Assembly (NCBI GenBank): GCA_007131945.1
Contig: SLPP01000370.1
Span: forward strand, 1-12,328
Reading direction: 5' to 3'
From: Paracoccaceae bacterium
Lineage (GTDB): Bacteria; Pseudomonadota; Alphaproteobacteria; Rhodobacterales; Rhodobacteraceae
DNA length: 12,328 nucleotides
The number at the start of each line of letters is the position of its first letter. The stretch's first letter is position 1. The position numbers were made by a program, and so were the translations under genes. The notes beneath the pieces were generated by a model. That model saw nothing but the letters and a program-made list of their open reading frames with translations. It ran no database searches and was not told the origin of the DNA. Positions 1 to 9,586 of the stretch are shown one piece after another.

Positions 1-186
1 CGTCCCGCGGTGGGCTTTTACCCCACCGTTTCACCCTTGCCGCCCGGCCCGAAGACCGGAAGGCGGTCTGATCTCTGTGGCGCTTTCCCTCGGGTTTCCC
101 CGGCCGGGCGTTACCCGGCACCGTTGCTTCATGGAGTCCGGACTTTCCTCGGACCTTGCGGCCCGCGGCCGTCCGGCCATCCGCGC
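1..186 (-). ncRNA. rnpB: RNase P RNA (bacterial type A), 5' half, cut by the window edge
   Basis: This is the catalytic RNA of ribonuclease P, which removes 5' leaders from pre-tRNAs. Read on the minus strand, two hallmark conserved segments are present. One is the GAGGAAAGTCCGGACTCC block (plus positions 133-150). The other is the GGGTGAAACGGTG / GGTAAAAGCCCACCG block (about 8-36), which closely matches the E. coli RNA. Between them lie the expected CAACGGTGCCGGGTAACG and CACAGAGA segments. The P3 helix is very short, GGGCC and GGTCC closed by a GCAA tetraloop, as is common in alphaproteobacteria. The 5' end was placed by aligning the GGCCGGACGGCC region with the E. coli P1/P2 strand and by the promoter just upstream; it may be off by a few bases. 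The 3' half, roughly 200 nucleotides, lies outside the window. Confidence 0.95.
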
Positions 187-192
187 CTCTGG

Positions 193-221
193 CATATGGG
201 CGCGCCGGCCGCGCGCGTCAA
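193..221 (-). promoter_or_regulatory. putative sigma-70-type promoter of rnpB
   Basis: On the minus strand there is a TTGACG hexamer (216-221), a 17-base all-G/C spacer (199-215) and a CATATG hexamer (193-198). The -35 box matches consensus at 5 of 6 positions and the -10 box at only 3 of 6. The spacing places the start of transcription near 186, which coincides with the independently estimated 5' end of RNase P RNA. It sits only 12 bases past the ribE stop, so rnpB probably has its own promoter rather than relying on read-through. Confidence 0.6.
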
Positions 222-233
222 TCCCGCCGCTTC

Positions 234-1296
<1,063 letters not shown>

Positions 1297-1300
1297 TCCC

Positions 1301-2404
1301 GTGCCGCTGCCGGTCGCCACGCAGCTGCGCTACTGGGGGATCGGGGCGCTCGCGCTGGTGCTGGTGCTGTGGTTGCTGGGCGACGTGATCCTGCCCTTCG
1401 TGCTCGGCGCCGGGCTCGCCTATCTGCTCAATCCCATCGTCGAGCGGCTGGCAACCCTGGGTCTGAGCCGCGTGCTGGCGACCACCCTGATCGCGATCCT
1501 GACGCTGGGCTTCGGCGTCCTGATCCTGGTGTTCCTGGTGCCGGTTCTGGTCGATCAGGGCGCGGCGCTGCTCAAGGAGGTGCCGGGCGTGCTGACCGCA
1601 CTGCTGGAGACCCTGCAGCGCGAGTTTCCCGGCCGCTACGGCGGCGAGGGCCCCGTGGATCGGGCGCTCTCCGGCCTGACCGAGTGGCTTCAGGCGCGCG
1701 GCGGCGAGATCGCCGAGACGGTCTTCGCCTCGGCACGGTCGCTGATCTCGATCCTGTTCATGTTCGTCGTCGTGCCGGTGGTCGCCTTCTATCTTCTGGT
1801 CGACTGGCCGCGGCTGGTTGCCCGTTTCGATCGCCTGCTGCCGCGCCAGCACGCGCCGACCATCCGCCGACTCGCCGGCGAGATGGACACCGCGATCGGC
1901 GCCTTCGTGCGCGGCATGGGCGCGATCTGCCTCGCCATGGCGGTCTATTACGGGATCGCGCTGACCCTCGTCGGGTTGCAGTTCGGCCTTGTCGTGGGGG
2001 TGCTGGCGGGTCTTCTGACCTTCATCCCCTATCTGGGCGCGATCACCGGCGGGATCCTGGCGCTGGGGCTCGCGCTCTATCAGTTCTGGGGCGCGTGGTT
2101 CTCGGTCGCGCTGGTCGCGGCGGTGTTCTTCGCCGGGCAGGCGATCGAAAGCTATGCGATCACCCCGCGCGTGGTCGGCCGATCGGTCGGGCTCCATCCG
2201 GTTGCGATTCTGGCGGCCCTGTCGATCTTCGGCACGCTGTTCGGGCTGCTCGGGCTCCTGATCGCGGTGCCGCTCGCCGCCGCGCTTGCGGTGCTGGCGC
2301 GCTACGGCATCGATCTCTACCAGCAAAGCGCGCTCTATTCCGGCCCGCTGATCAACCCGCACCAGGATGCGTCCGCCGATGACACGCGCGCCGACGACAC
2401 CTGA
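1301..2404 (+). CDS. AI-2E family transporter (PerM/TqsA-like permease)
   Basis: This is a 367-residue polytopic inner-membrane protein of the AI-2 exporter family; the substrate is unknown. An N-terminal hydrophobic pair (about residues 10-45, including LAYLLNPIVERL) is followed by another membrane segment (about 57-82). A soluble insertion then precedes a segment ending in PVVAFYLLVDWPRL, typical of the family. The C-terminal half carries the family signature LLTFIPYLGAITGGILAL and ITPRVVGRSVGLHPVAI, then a final hydrophobic block with FGLLGLLIAVPLAAAL. The start is a GTG only four bases after the ferredoxin stop, with a weak GGAAAAG upstream, so translation may be coupled. The C-terminus overlaps the hdaA start. 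In many alphaproteobacteria such a permease gene precedes hdaA, which supports the reading. Members range from quorum-signal export to ion transport, so the function is not assigned further. Confidence 0.9.
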   Translation: MPLPVATQLRYWGIGALALVLVLWLLGDVILPFVLGAGLAYLLNPIVERLATLGLSRVLATTLIAILTLGFGVLILVFLVPVLVDQGAALLKEVPGVLTALLETLQREFPGRYGGEGPVDRALSGLTEWLQARGGEIAETVFASARSLISILFMFVVVPVVAFYLLVDWPRLVARFDRLLPRQHAPTIRRLAGEMDTAIGAFVRGMGAICLAMAVYYGIALTLVGLQFGLVVGVLAGLLTFIPYLGAITGGILALGLALYQFWGAWFSVALVAAVFFAGQAIESYAITPRVVGRSVGLHPVAILAALSIFGTLFGLLGLLIAVPLAAALAVLARYGIDLYQQSALYSGPLINPHQDASADDTRADDT

Positions 2405-3086
2405 GCAGCTGCCGCTGGGACTTCCCGGACTGACCGCGATGGGCCGGGCGGATTTCCTTGAAGCGCCGTCGAACGCGCTGGCGCTTGCCGCGATCGAGGA
2501 CCCGGCAGGATTGCCGCAGGGCAAGCTGGTGCTGACCGGCCCTCCCGGTGCCGGCAAGACGCATCTGGCGCATATCTGGGCAGCAGCGAGCCGCGCGCGG
2601 TGGATAGAGCCCGAGGCACTGGCCACGGAGTTGCCCGCGCTCGTGCAGGCGCCCGTCGGCGCAACGGTGGTGATCGACGATGCCGAGCGCGCCGCAGGGA
2701 CCGCGGGCGAGGAGGCGCTCTTTCATCTGCACAACCACCTGCAGGCGACCCGCGGGCTGCTTCTGCTGACGGCCGGAGCGCCGGCACGCGACTGGGGGCT
2801 CGCCCTGCCCGATCTTCTCTCGCGGCTGGTCGCAGCAACCCATGTCGCGCTCGACCCGCCCGACGACGCGCTGCTGGCGGCGGTTCTCGTCAAGCTCTTC
2901 AACGACCGCCAGATACGCGTCTCGCCGCAGCTGATCGATTTCCTGCTCGCCCGGATCGAACGCTCGCTGGCGCAGGCCCGTGCGGTGGTCGCGGCGCTCG
3001 ATACGCGGGCGCTGGCGCAGAAGCGGCCGGTTTCACGCCAACTTGCGGCGGAAATCCTCTCCGGGGGGCTCGACAAGGACGCCTGA
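2379..3086 (+). CDS. hdaA: HdaA/Hda-type DnaA regulatory inactivator (AAA+ ATPase)
   Basis: This DnaA-related AAA+ protein, loaded on the DNA sliding clamp, stimulates hydrolysis of DnaA-bound ATP and so limits re-initiation of replication. The product is 235 residues from this ATG, without the DnaA DNA-binding domain. The N-terminal QLPLGLP (10-16) fits the clamp-binding motif of Hda (QLxLPL type). Walker A is GPPGAGKT at 54-61 and the Walker B aspartates are D100-D101 in VVIDDAE. The arginine-containing SRLVAATHVAL segment and the C-terminal lid helix (SLAQARAVVAALD) follow. The gene overlaps the permease by 26 bases. An alternative in-frame ATG at 2367 would add four residues; neither has a strong ribosome site. 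The neighbour order hdaA-ppk is common in alphaproteobacteria. Weaker divergent Hda-like ATPases exist, but clamp motif and context favour HdaA. Confidence 0.9.
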   Translation: MTRAPTTPEQLPLGLPGLTAMGRADFLEAPSNALALAAIEDPAGLPQGKLVLTGPPGAGKTHLAHIWAAASRARWIEPEALATELPALVQAPVGATVVIDDAERAAGTAGEEALFHLHNHLQATRGLLLLTAGAPARDWGLALPDLLSRLVAATHVALDPPDDALLAAVLVKLFNDRQIRVSPQLIDFLLARIERSLAQARAVVAALDTRALAQKRPVSRQLAAEILSGGLDKDA

Positions 3087-3132
3087 GACGCGGCATCACG
3101 GATCTGTCGCATTCCCCTTTCAAGAACGCATC

Positions 3133-5322
<2,190 letters not shown>

Positions 5323-5334
5323 GCCCGAATGTCG

Positions 5335-5356
5335 AATGGTCCACGCGTGGACCATT
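5335..5356. repeat. perfect 22-base palindrome in the convergent gap
   Basis: The half-site AATGGTCCACG is followed directly by its exact reverse complement, CGTGGACCATT. It begins 13 bases after the ppk stop. Transcribed, it could fold into a hairpin with a CGCG loop, but neither side carries a run of T. A classical intrinsic terminator is therefore not shown. As DNA it resembles a dimeric regulator site with TGGTC/GACCA arms. It may also be a dispersed genomic palindrome. Confidence 0.8.
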
Positions 5357-5472
5357 TCGCAAGAACCTGACAAAAATAGATAAATCGCCGGCGTTAACCG
5401 CAATGAAACTTTCGCCTTCGTGGCCCGCGGGCCGTTCGCGCGGGCTGCAGGCGGGCGGGTCGTGCCGCCGGA
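5357..5472. other. rest of the convergent gap: AT-richer patch then GC hairpin
   Basis: No gene is supported here. Positions about 5370-5412 are noticeably richer in A and T than anything around them (CAAAAATAGATAAAT, then GTTAACCGCAATGAAAC). They look like relic or active regulatory DNA. A short frame starting at the ATG near 5403 has Arg/Ser/Ala-rich shadow composition and overlaps the acetyltransferase antisense, so it was not called. Confidence 0.5.
5423..5445 (-). terminator. possible terminator hairpin of the bcr operon
   Basis: GCCCGCG and CGCGGGC form a 7-base all-G/C stem around a 9-base loop, 27 bases past the stop of the last minus-strand gene. The T run expected downstream is missing: only TTT about a dozen bases on. 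It could slow polymerase or protect the mRNA end without being a true intrinsic terminator. Confidence 0.3.
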
Positions 5473-6012
5473 TCAGGGACGCCGCGCCAGCGCGAGTCGC
5501 GGCGCGGGCGCGAAGCCGAGCGCGTCGAGAAATGCCACCAGCGCGGTGTCGTTCCAGCGGACAAGGCTGCGCATCCGCTCGACCCTCAGCGCGCCGAGAT
5601 TGACGGCAAGCTGCGAGACCAGCGCCCGCCCGACACCCTGGCCCGCGAAACCCGGATCGACGCCGAGCGTGTCGATCACGCCCACCGGCGCCACCTCGCC
5701 ATAGGCACCGAGATCGACGCGCGCCATGACGAAACCGACGACCAAGCCGTCGAGCTCGGCCACCAGCGACACGCGCACGTCGGAGTGGTTCAGCGCCTCG
5801 TCGAGCTTCTGCGCCAGGTAGTCGCGGCGGTCGCGGCCCGAGAGGTGGCGGTCGATGGCGGCGATCGCGTCGAGATCGCCCGGCCGCATCGAGCGTACCG
5901 GCACCCGGTCGCGGGCGAGCGATTCGACGTCGTCGGACGTCGCCTGGCTGAAGTCGAGCTCCTGCGGCGCGTCCGCGGGACGCGGGATCAGGTCCTCGTA
6001 AAGTCGCGGCAT
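5473..6012 (-). CDS. GNAT family N-acetyltransferase (copy 1, last gene of the operon)
   Basis: This is a 179-residue GNAT protein. A non-conserved leader of about 38 residues precedes the fold, which starts at VPVRSMRPGDLDAIAAIDR. The acetyl-CoA loop is FAGQGVGRAL (122-131) on the strand-4/helix-3 turn after IDTLGVDP, and the C-terminal strand pair ends in FLDALGFAPAP. The ATG at 6012 has AGGAGG seven bases upstream. An overlapping out-of-frame ATG at 6017 is not a credible start. It lies 40 bases after copy 2 and is clearly related to it (shared AID--(L/I)(S/T)GRDR and LGFAPA/AGFAPA blocks). The substrate is unknown. A GNAT gene (badL) also belongs to the Rhodopseudomonas palustris benzoate cluster, so small-molecule or protein acetylation linked to aromatic catabolism is plausible, but orthology was not tested. 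Confidence 0.88.
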   Translation of the reverse strand: MPRLYEDLIPRPADAPQELDFSQATSDDVESLARDRVPVRSMRPGDLDAIAAIDRHLSGRDRRDYLAQKLDEALNHSDVRVSLVAELDGLVVGFVMARVDLGAYGEVAPVGVIDTLGVDPGFAGQGVGRALVSQLAVNLGALRVERMRSLVRWNDTALVAFLDALGFAPAPRLALARRP

Positions 6013-6052
6013 GGCATGGCCTCCTTTGCGGCGATGACCGGGCGGTGCGCGG

Positions 6053-6517
6053 TCAGAGTGAGGCACCCGGTGCGAGGGCACGCTCGACGACGAGGCTTTC
6101 GGCCGGGGCAAACCCGGCGGCGGCAAGGAAGTCCAGCAGACCGCGCGCCTCCCAGTCGACCTCGGTGACGACACGGTCGATGCCCTTGCGTTCCAGAACC
6201 GCCATCAGCGCGTCGATCAGCGCCCGCCCGCCGCCGGCACCGGCGTGGTCGGGATGCACGCCGATCGCATCAAGCGCGGCGGCGCGGGTCGCGTCGCCGA
6301 ATTCGCCATCCATCAGCCGGGCGAGCGCGAAGCCGGCAAGCCTGCCGTCGCGGCGCAACCCGACATGGACGAAGCGTTTCGGCGCGGCGAGCGTGCGCGC
6401 CAGCCGGCGGGCGAAGAAGGCGCCGCGGTCGCGGCCGGTGATCGCGGCGTCGATGGCGACCACCTCGGCCAGTTCCTCGGGCGTCAGCGGGCCGGTCTGC
6501 CAGTCACTGGCGGGCAT
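6053..6517 (-). CDS. GNAT family N-acetyltransferase (copy 2)
   Basis: This is a 154-residue single-domain GNAT without the N-terminal leader of copy 1. The fold begins at LTPEELAEVVAIDAAITGRDR (11-31). The acetyl-CoA loop is HAGAGGGRAL (91-100), where alanine stands in the place of the glutamine of copy 1. A C-terminal LLDFLAAAGFAPAESLVVERAL closes the fold. The ATG at 6517 has GGAGG seven bases upstream and follows the hemerythrin stop by 14 bases, so it is co-transcribed with the genes before it. The same frame is open far upstream, but only as antisense of the hemerythrin gene. The conserved IDxxITGRDRxxFFxRRL segment near the N-terminus recurs in copy 1 and probably shapes the acceptor site. 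The acceptor is unknown. Confidence 0.88.
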   Translation of the reverse strand: MPASDWQTGPLTPEELAEVVAIDAAITGRDRGAFFARRLARTLAAPKRFVHVGLRRDGRLAGFALARLMDGEFGDATRAAALDAIGVHPDHAGAGGGRALIDALMAVLERKGIDRVVTEVDWEARGLLDFLAAAGFAPAESLVVERALAPGASL

Positions 6518-6531
6518 GGCGGGTCCTCCGG

Positions 6532-7038
6532 TCAGGCGGCCATGGCCGCGTAGCGCTCGGAATATTCGAGGTCGTCCTCGGCCGAGAGCACCTCCTCGAT
6601 GATCGGCAGGAGCGCCTTTTCCTCCTTGAGGATATGCGCCTGCAGCCGTTCGATCAGCTCGGCCGCGTGGCTGCGGTAATCCTCCCACTGCATCTCGGTC
6701 ATGCCGTGTTCCAGCGCCTTGCCGCTCATCTCGGCGACGCGGTCGGCGACCGGCAGGATGACGCGGTGCTCCTCGGTCAGGACGCGACCGATCTCGTCCT
6801 CGCCCTCCTCGGCGAGGCGCTCGAAGATCTCCTCCTCGAAGGCGAAATGGACATGTACCTCGTGCGGGATCGCGGTCGAGAGCCGCGAGAGCACGTCGCG
6901 CGCCTCGTCGCTGTCGAGATCGGGCATGCCGCGCCCGCCCTTGGCGAGGAGGTTCTCGAGCGCGTCGAGGAGCGCGCTCGAGGCCATGTGGTCGTCGTGC
7001 AGCGCGCGGCTGGTGGCAAGTCTGAAGTCGTCTTCCAT
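6532..7038 (-). CDS. hemerythrin-like (HHE domain) di-iron protein
   Basis: This is a 168-residue, mostly helical cytosolic protein with two repeats of the HHE cation-binding pattern. Candidate iron ligands are H14 or H17 (LHDDH), H64 with E68 (HFAFE), H91 (EEHRVILP) and H135 with E139 (HILKE). H124 is also available. The two H-x3-E pairs are the hallmark of the four-helix di-iron bundle. Such proteins bind oxygen, or sense or detoxify O2, NO or peroxide, and some support iron-sulfur repair (the related YtfE family). The ATG at 7038 has AAAGGA six bases upstream. It lies 62 bases after the ferredoxin and 14 before GNAT copy 2, so it is part of the benzoyl-CoA reductase transcript. That setting suggests protection or oxygen sensing for a highly O2-sensitive enzyme, which is inference. 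No membrane segment or fused signalling domain is present. Confidence 0.87.
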   Translation of the reverse strand: MEDDFRLATSRALHDDHMASSALLDALENLLAKGGRGMPDLDSDEARDVLSRLSTAIPHEVHVHFAFEEEIFERLAEEGEDEIGRVLTEEHRVILPVADRVAEMSGKALEHGMTEMQWEDYRSHAAELIERLQAHILKEEKALLPIIEEVLSAEDDLEYSERYAAMAA

Positions 7039-7055
7039 GACAGGTCCTTTCCGTT

Positions 7056-7075
7056 GGCCGGTCCGGGGGCCGGCC
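7056..7075 (-). repeat. GC-rich inverted repeat between ferredoxin and hemerythrin genes
   Basis: GGCCGG and CCGGCC, separated by eight bases, form a potential hairpin in the 62-base spacer. There is no T run after it on the minus strand. It ends about 17 bases before the hemerythrin start and could partly attenuate transcription or act as an mRNA-processing barrier between the reductase genes and the accessory genes. The short stem and GC-rich background make chance plausible. Confidence 0.35.
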
Positions 7076-7100
7076 GTTCACATTGCGCCCGGTTGCGCGT

Positions 7101-7343
7101 TCAGGCGTTCAGCGCCTCGTATTTCGCCTGCAGCTCCTCCTCGCTCTCTTCCCAGTCGGGATTGGGGATGATGCAATCCTCGGGGCAGACGAGCTTGCAC
7201 TGCGGCTCGTCCTCGGCGCCGACGCATTCGGTGCATTTCATCGGATCGATGACGTAGATGTCGCCGGGCGTGATCGCCTCGTTCGGGCAGACCGGCTCGC
7301 AGGCATCGCAGGCGGTGCAGGTGTCGATGATCATCAGGGCCAT
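7101..7343 (-). CDS. fdx: 2[4Fe-4S] ferredoxin, electron donor to benzoyl-CoA reductase
   Basis: This is an 80-residue low-potential ferredoxin. The first cluster motif is C9-x2-C12-x2-C15-x3-C19-P. The second is C37-x2-C40-x8-C49-x3-C53-P, with a further cysteine at C57. The eight-residue loop in the second motif and the C-terminal helix (WEESEEELQAKYEALN) are the Allochromatium-type features found in the ferredoxins of Thauera and Rhodopseudomonas (BadB) benzoate clusters. The ATG at 7343 has GGAGG eight bases upstream. It follows bcrD by 27 bases. In Thauera the ferredoxin is re-reduced by 2-oxoglutarate:ferredoxin oxidoreductase (KorAB); no such genes are in this window. The assignment as reductase donor rests on motif type plus position in the operon. 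Confidence 0.94.
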   Translation of the reverse strand: MALMIIDTCTACDACEPVCPNEAITPGDIYVIDPMKCTECVGAEDEPQCKLVCPEDCIIPNPDWEESEEELQAKYEALNA

Positions 7344-7370
7344 GGCGGATACCTCCTTCGCTTGGCCGTC

Positions 7371-8213
7371 TCAGGCAGGAACCGGCTCGGCGGCCTGGGC
7401 GAGCCGCTGGTGGCGGAAGGCGCCCCAGAGCGCCGCGCCGATGGCGCCGGCATGGATGCTGTCGGGATGGCTGGTGACCGTGGCCTCCATGCCCTTCATC
7501 TTCTCCAGATCCTCGCCGATGGCGCGGATCAGCCCCTGGTCGAGCGCGAGGCCGCCGGTGACCATGACCTTGCCCGACTTCGCGCCGATCGCCTTCAGCA
7601 GCCGCGTCAGCCGCGAGGCCATCGAGATATGGATGCCCTTGACGATGTTGGGCGCGGTGATCCCGCGCGAGACCATGTTGATGACATCGGTCTCGGCGAG
7701 CACGGCACAGATCGAGGAGACGACCTCGGGGTCGTCGGCCTGGGCGGAAAGCGTGCCGATCTCCTCCTGCGCGATGCCGAGGTAGCGGGCGATGTTCTCG
7801 AGGAACTGGCCCGAGCCCGAGGCGCACTGGCTGGTCATCTTGTAGGTCAGCACCTTGCCGCGCTCGTCGATCAGGATCGCGCGGCCGTGCAGTGCGCCGC
7901 AGTCGAGCACCGCGCGGCTCTCGGGGTCGAGATAGACGGCGCCGCGGGCATGCGTGGTCATGGTGTAGAAATGCCCGGTGTGGAAGGGAATCGCCTCGCC
8001 CTCGCCGGTGGTGGCGCAATAGTCGACGTCCGATCGCGTGAGCCCGGCATCCTCGAGCGCCTGGTCGTAGGCGGTGCCGGCAAGCTCGAACGGGTCGCGG
8101 TTGCGGATGCGCACCAGCGCGCGTGAGAGCCATTCCGGCCCGGCGCCCTCGTCGCGGAAGACGGCGACCTTTATCGCCGAGGTGCCGACATCGATGCCTG
8201 CGGTGATCGTCAT
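7371..8213 (-). CDS. bcrD: benzoyl-CoA reductase subunit D (ATPase, BcrD/BadG)
   Basis: This is a 280-residue ASKHA-fold ATPase, one half of the electron-activation module of class I benzoyl-CoA reductase. The N-terminal phosphate-binding loop is [11 protein letters not shown] (6-16). The second phosphate region is [12 protein letters not shown] (102-113), and an adenosine-region [11 protein letters not shown] follows near the C-terminus. C130 (SQCASGSG) and C169 ([13 protein letters not shown]) are the expected ligands contributed to a [4Fe-4S] cluster shared with BcrA. ATP hydrolysis drives electron transfer to BcrB/BcrC at very low potential. The length matches Thauera BcrD (about 280). 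The start ATG overlaps the bcrA stop as ATGA, with GGGAG seven bases upstream. The family also includes 2-hydroxyacyl-CoA dehydratase activators, but the four-subunit context makes the reductase role strong. Methylbenzoyl-CoA reductase is a close alternative. Confidence 0.95.
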   Translation of the reverse strand: MTITAGIDVGTSAIKVAVFRDEGAGPEWLSRALVRIRNRDPFELAGTAYDQALEDAGLTRSDVDYCATTGEGEAIPFHTGHFYTMTTHARGAVYLDPESRAVLDCGALHGRAILIDERGKVLTYKMTSQCASGSGQFLENIARYLGIAQEEIGTLSAQADDPEVVSSICAVLAETDVINMVSRGITAPNIVKGIHISMASRLTRLLKAIGAKSGKVMVTGGLALDQGLIRAIGEDLEKMKGMEATVTSHPDSIHAGAIGAALWGAFRHQRLAQAAEPVPA

Positions 8214-9586
8214 GCCATTTCTCCCATCATGTCGTCGTCGATCTGACCGCCCTCGGGCAGCACGTCACTCGGCGCGGCGATGCCGTGGGCGCTGCGGCGG
8301 GCGAACTCGGCGGCGCCGAGCGCGCCCGTGTAGATCGAATCCGGGTCGATGTTGATCGTCACGTCGCCGTAGTTTTCCTTCACGAGTTTGCGAAGTTCGC
8401 GCACCGCCGCCTCGTTCTTGGCGACGCCGCCGGTGAAGGTGAACTCGTCGGTGATGCCGCCCGAACGCGAGATGATCGACATCGCCCGCAGGATGATCGC
8501 GCGGTGCAGCCCGGCGATGATGTCGGTGCGCTTCTCGCCCAGCGCCAGCCGGTCGCGCAGCTCGGCGCCGGCGAAGACCGTGCAGGTCGAGTTGATCCGC
8601 GCCGGCTTGTCGGACTGCATCGCCATCGGGCCGAGCTCGTGCAGCCCCATGTTCATCTCGTCGGCGATGTAGCCGAGGTAGCGGCCGCAGCCGGCGGCGC
8701 AGCGGTCGTTCATCTGGAAGTTCTCGACGATCCCGTTCTCGTCGATCTGGATGCCCTTGGTGTCCTGCCCGCCGATGTCGAGCACCGTGCGGGTGCGGGG
8801 ATACATCAGATGCGCGCCGAGCCCGTGGCAGAGGATCTCGGAGCGGATGTTCTCTTTCGGGAAGGGCAGCGTCACGCGGCCGTAGCCGGTGCCGACCTGG
8901 CCGGTCTCCTCGAGCTCGATCGCCAGCGCATCCTCGACCGCGGCGACGACATCGACGCCACCGACGCCGTGGCCCTCGGCCAGGACCCGGTCGAGCGCGC
9001 GGCGGAACTTCTCGGACAGGCGTCCCGAGGGCGGGCGGTTCTCGACCGCGATGATCGACTTGTCGTAGATGTTGACGACGAGGTTGTAGGGCACCTTGGC
9101 GTCGCGCGCGACATCCTCGGAGATCGCCAGGTAGCGCGAGCCGGCGAGGTCGCGGAAGAAGTCCGACTTGCGGCTCGCGCCCGGGGCGTAGAGCGCCGGG
9201 GCCTCGTCGCGCAGCTGGCGGAAGACCTCGGCGACCACCTCGCGCACGCCGCCGGCATCCTCGGCGAACTGCTCGCCCTCGATCTTGCTCAGGCAGGTCT
9301 CTTCCAGGTCGCCGAGCTGCTCGAGGAACTGCTCCAGCCGGAAGGCGCGCTCCAGCGCCTCAAGGAAGGCGTCGACCTCGGCCGGCGTCTGGTCACCGGT
9401 GGCCAGCTTGCGGCGAAAGAGGGTGAAGCGCGCGTCGATCCGCGCCTCCTCGCCGGCGACGCGGCAGGCGGTGTCGTAGTTCGACCGCGAATTGGTGATG
9501 CCGCGGCCGAGCACGTTGGCGTCGTCGTCCAGGAGCACCGCCTTGGTGGTGGTCGATCCGAGATCGATCCCGACATAGGTCCTCAT
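8210..9586 (-). CDS. bcrA: benzoyl-CoA reductase subunit A (ATPase, BcrA/BadF)
   Basis: This 458-residue ASKHA-type ATPase pairs with BcrD. The N-terminal loop is [14 protein letters not shown] (6-19). An insertion of roughly 150-200 residues absent from BcrD follows, rich in acidic helices. Then come the [13 protein letters not shown] phosphate loop and the cluster ligands C296 (NDRCAAGC, also C300) and C335 ([13 protein letters not shown]). The 39-residue spacing of C296-C335 equals that of C130-C169 in BcrD. FTGGVAKN and GALGAAEFA complete the fold. It is some 20 residues longer than the Thauera protein (about 438), with the excess apparently in the acidic, methionine-rich C-terminal tail. 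The large size separates it from the bzd-type subunits of Azoarcus (about 290-300). The start overlaps the bcrB stop as ATGA and has AGGAGG seven bases upstream. Confidence 0.96.
   Translation of the reverse strand: MRTYVGIDLGSTTTKAVLLDDDANVLGRGITNSRSNYDTACRVAGEEARIDARFTLFRRKLATGDQTPAEVDAFLEALERAFRLEQFLEQLGDLEETCLSKIEGEQFAEDAGGVREVVAEVFRQLRDEAPALYAPGASRKSDFFRDLAGSRYLAISEDVARDAKVPYNLVVNIYDKSIIAVENRPPSGRLSEKFRRALDRVLAEGHGVGGVDVVAAVEDALAIELEETGQVGTGYGRVTLPFPKENIRSEILCHGLGAHLMYPRTRTVLDIGGQDTKGIQIDENGIVENFQMNDRCAAGCGRYLGYIADEMNMGLHELGPMAMQSDKPARINSTCTVFAGAELRDRLALGEKRTDIIAGLHRAIILRAMSIISRSGGITDEFTFTGGVAKNEAAVRELRKLVKENYGDVTINIDPDSIYTGALGAAEFARRSAHGIAAPSDVLPEGGQIDDDMMGEMA

Noticed and set aside
5422..5433. 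12-base palindrome GGCCCGCGGGCC
   Set aside because: Part of the GC hairpin region already listed; as a separate site it is not distinguishable from background.
7083..8126. 347-codon plus-strand frame antisense to ferredoxin and bcrD
   Set aside because: Shadow composition, and it spans two well-supported genes on the other strand.
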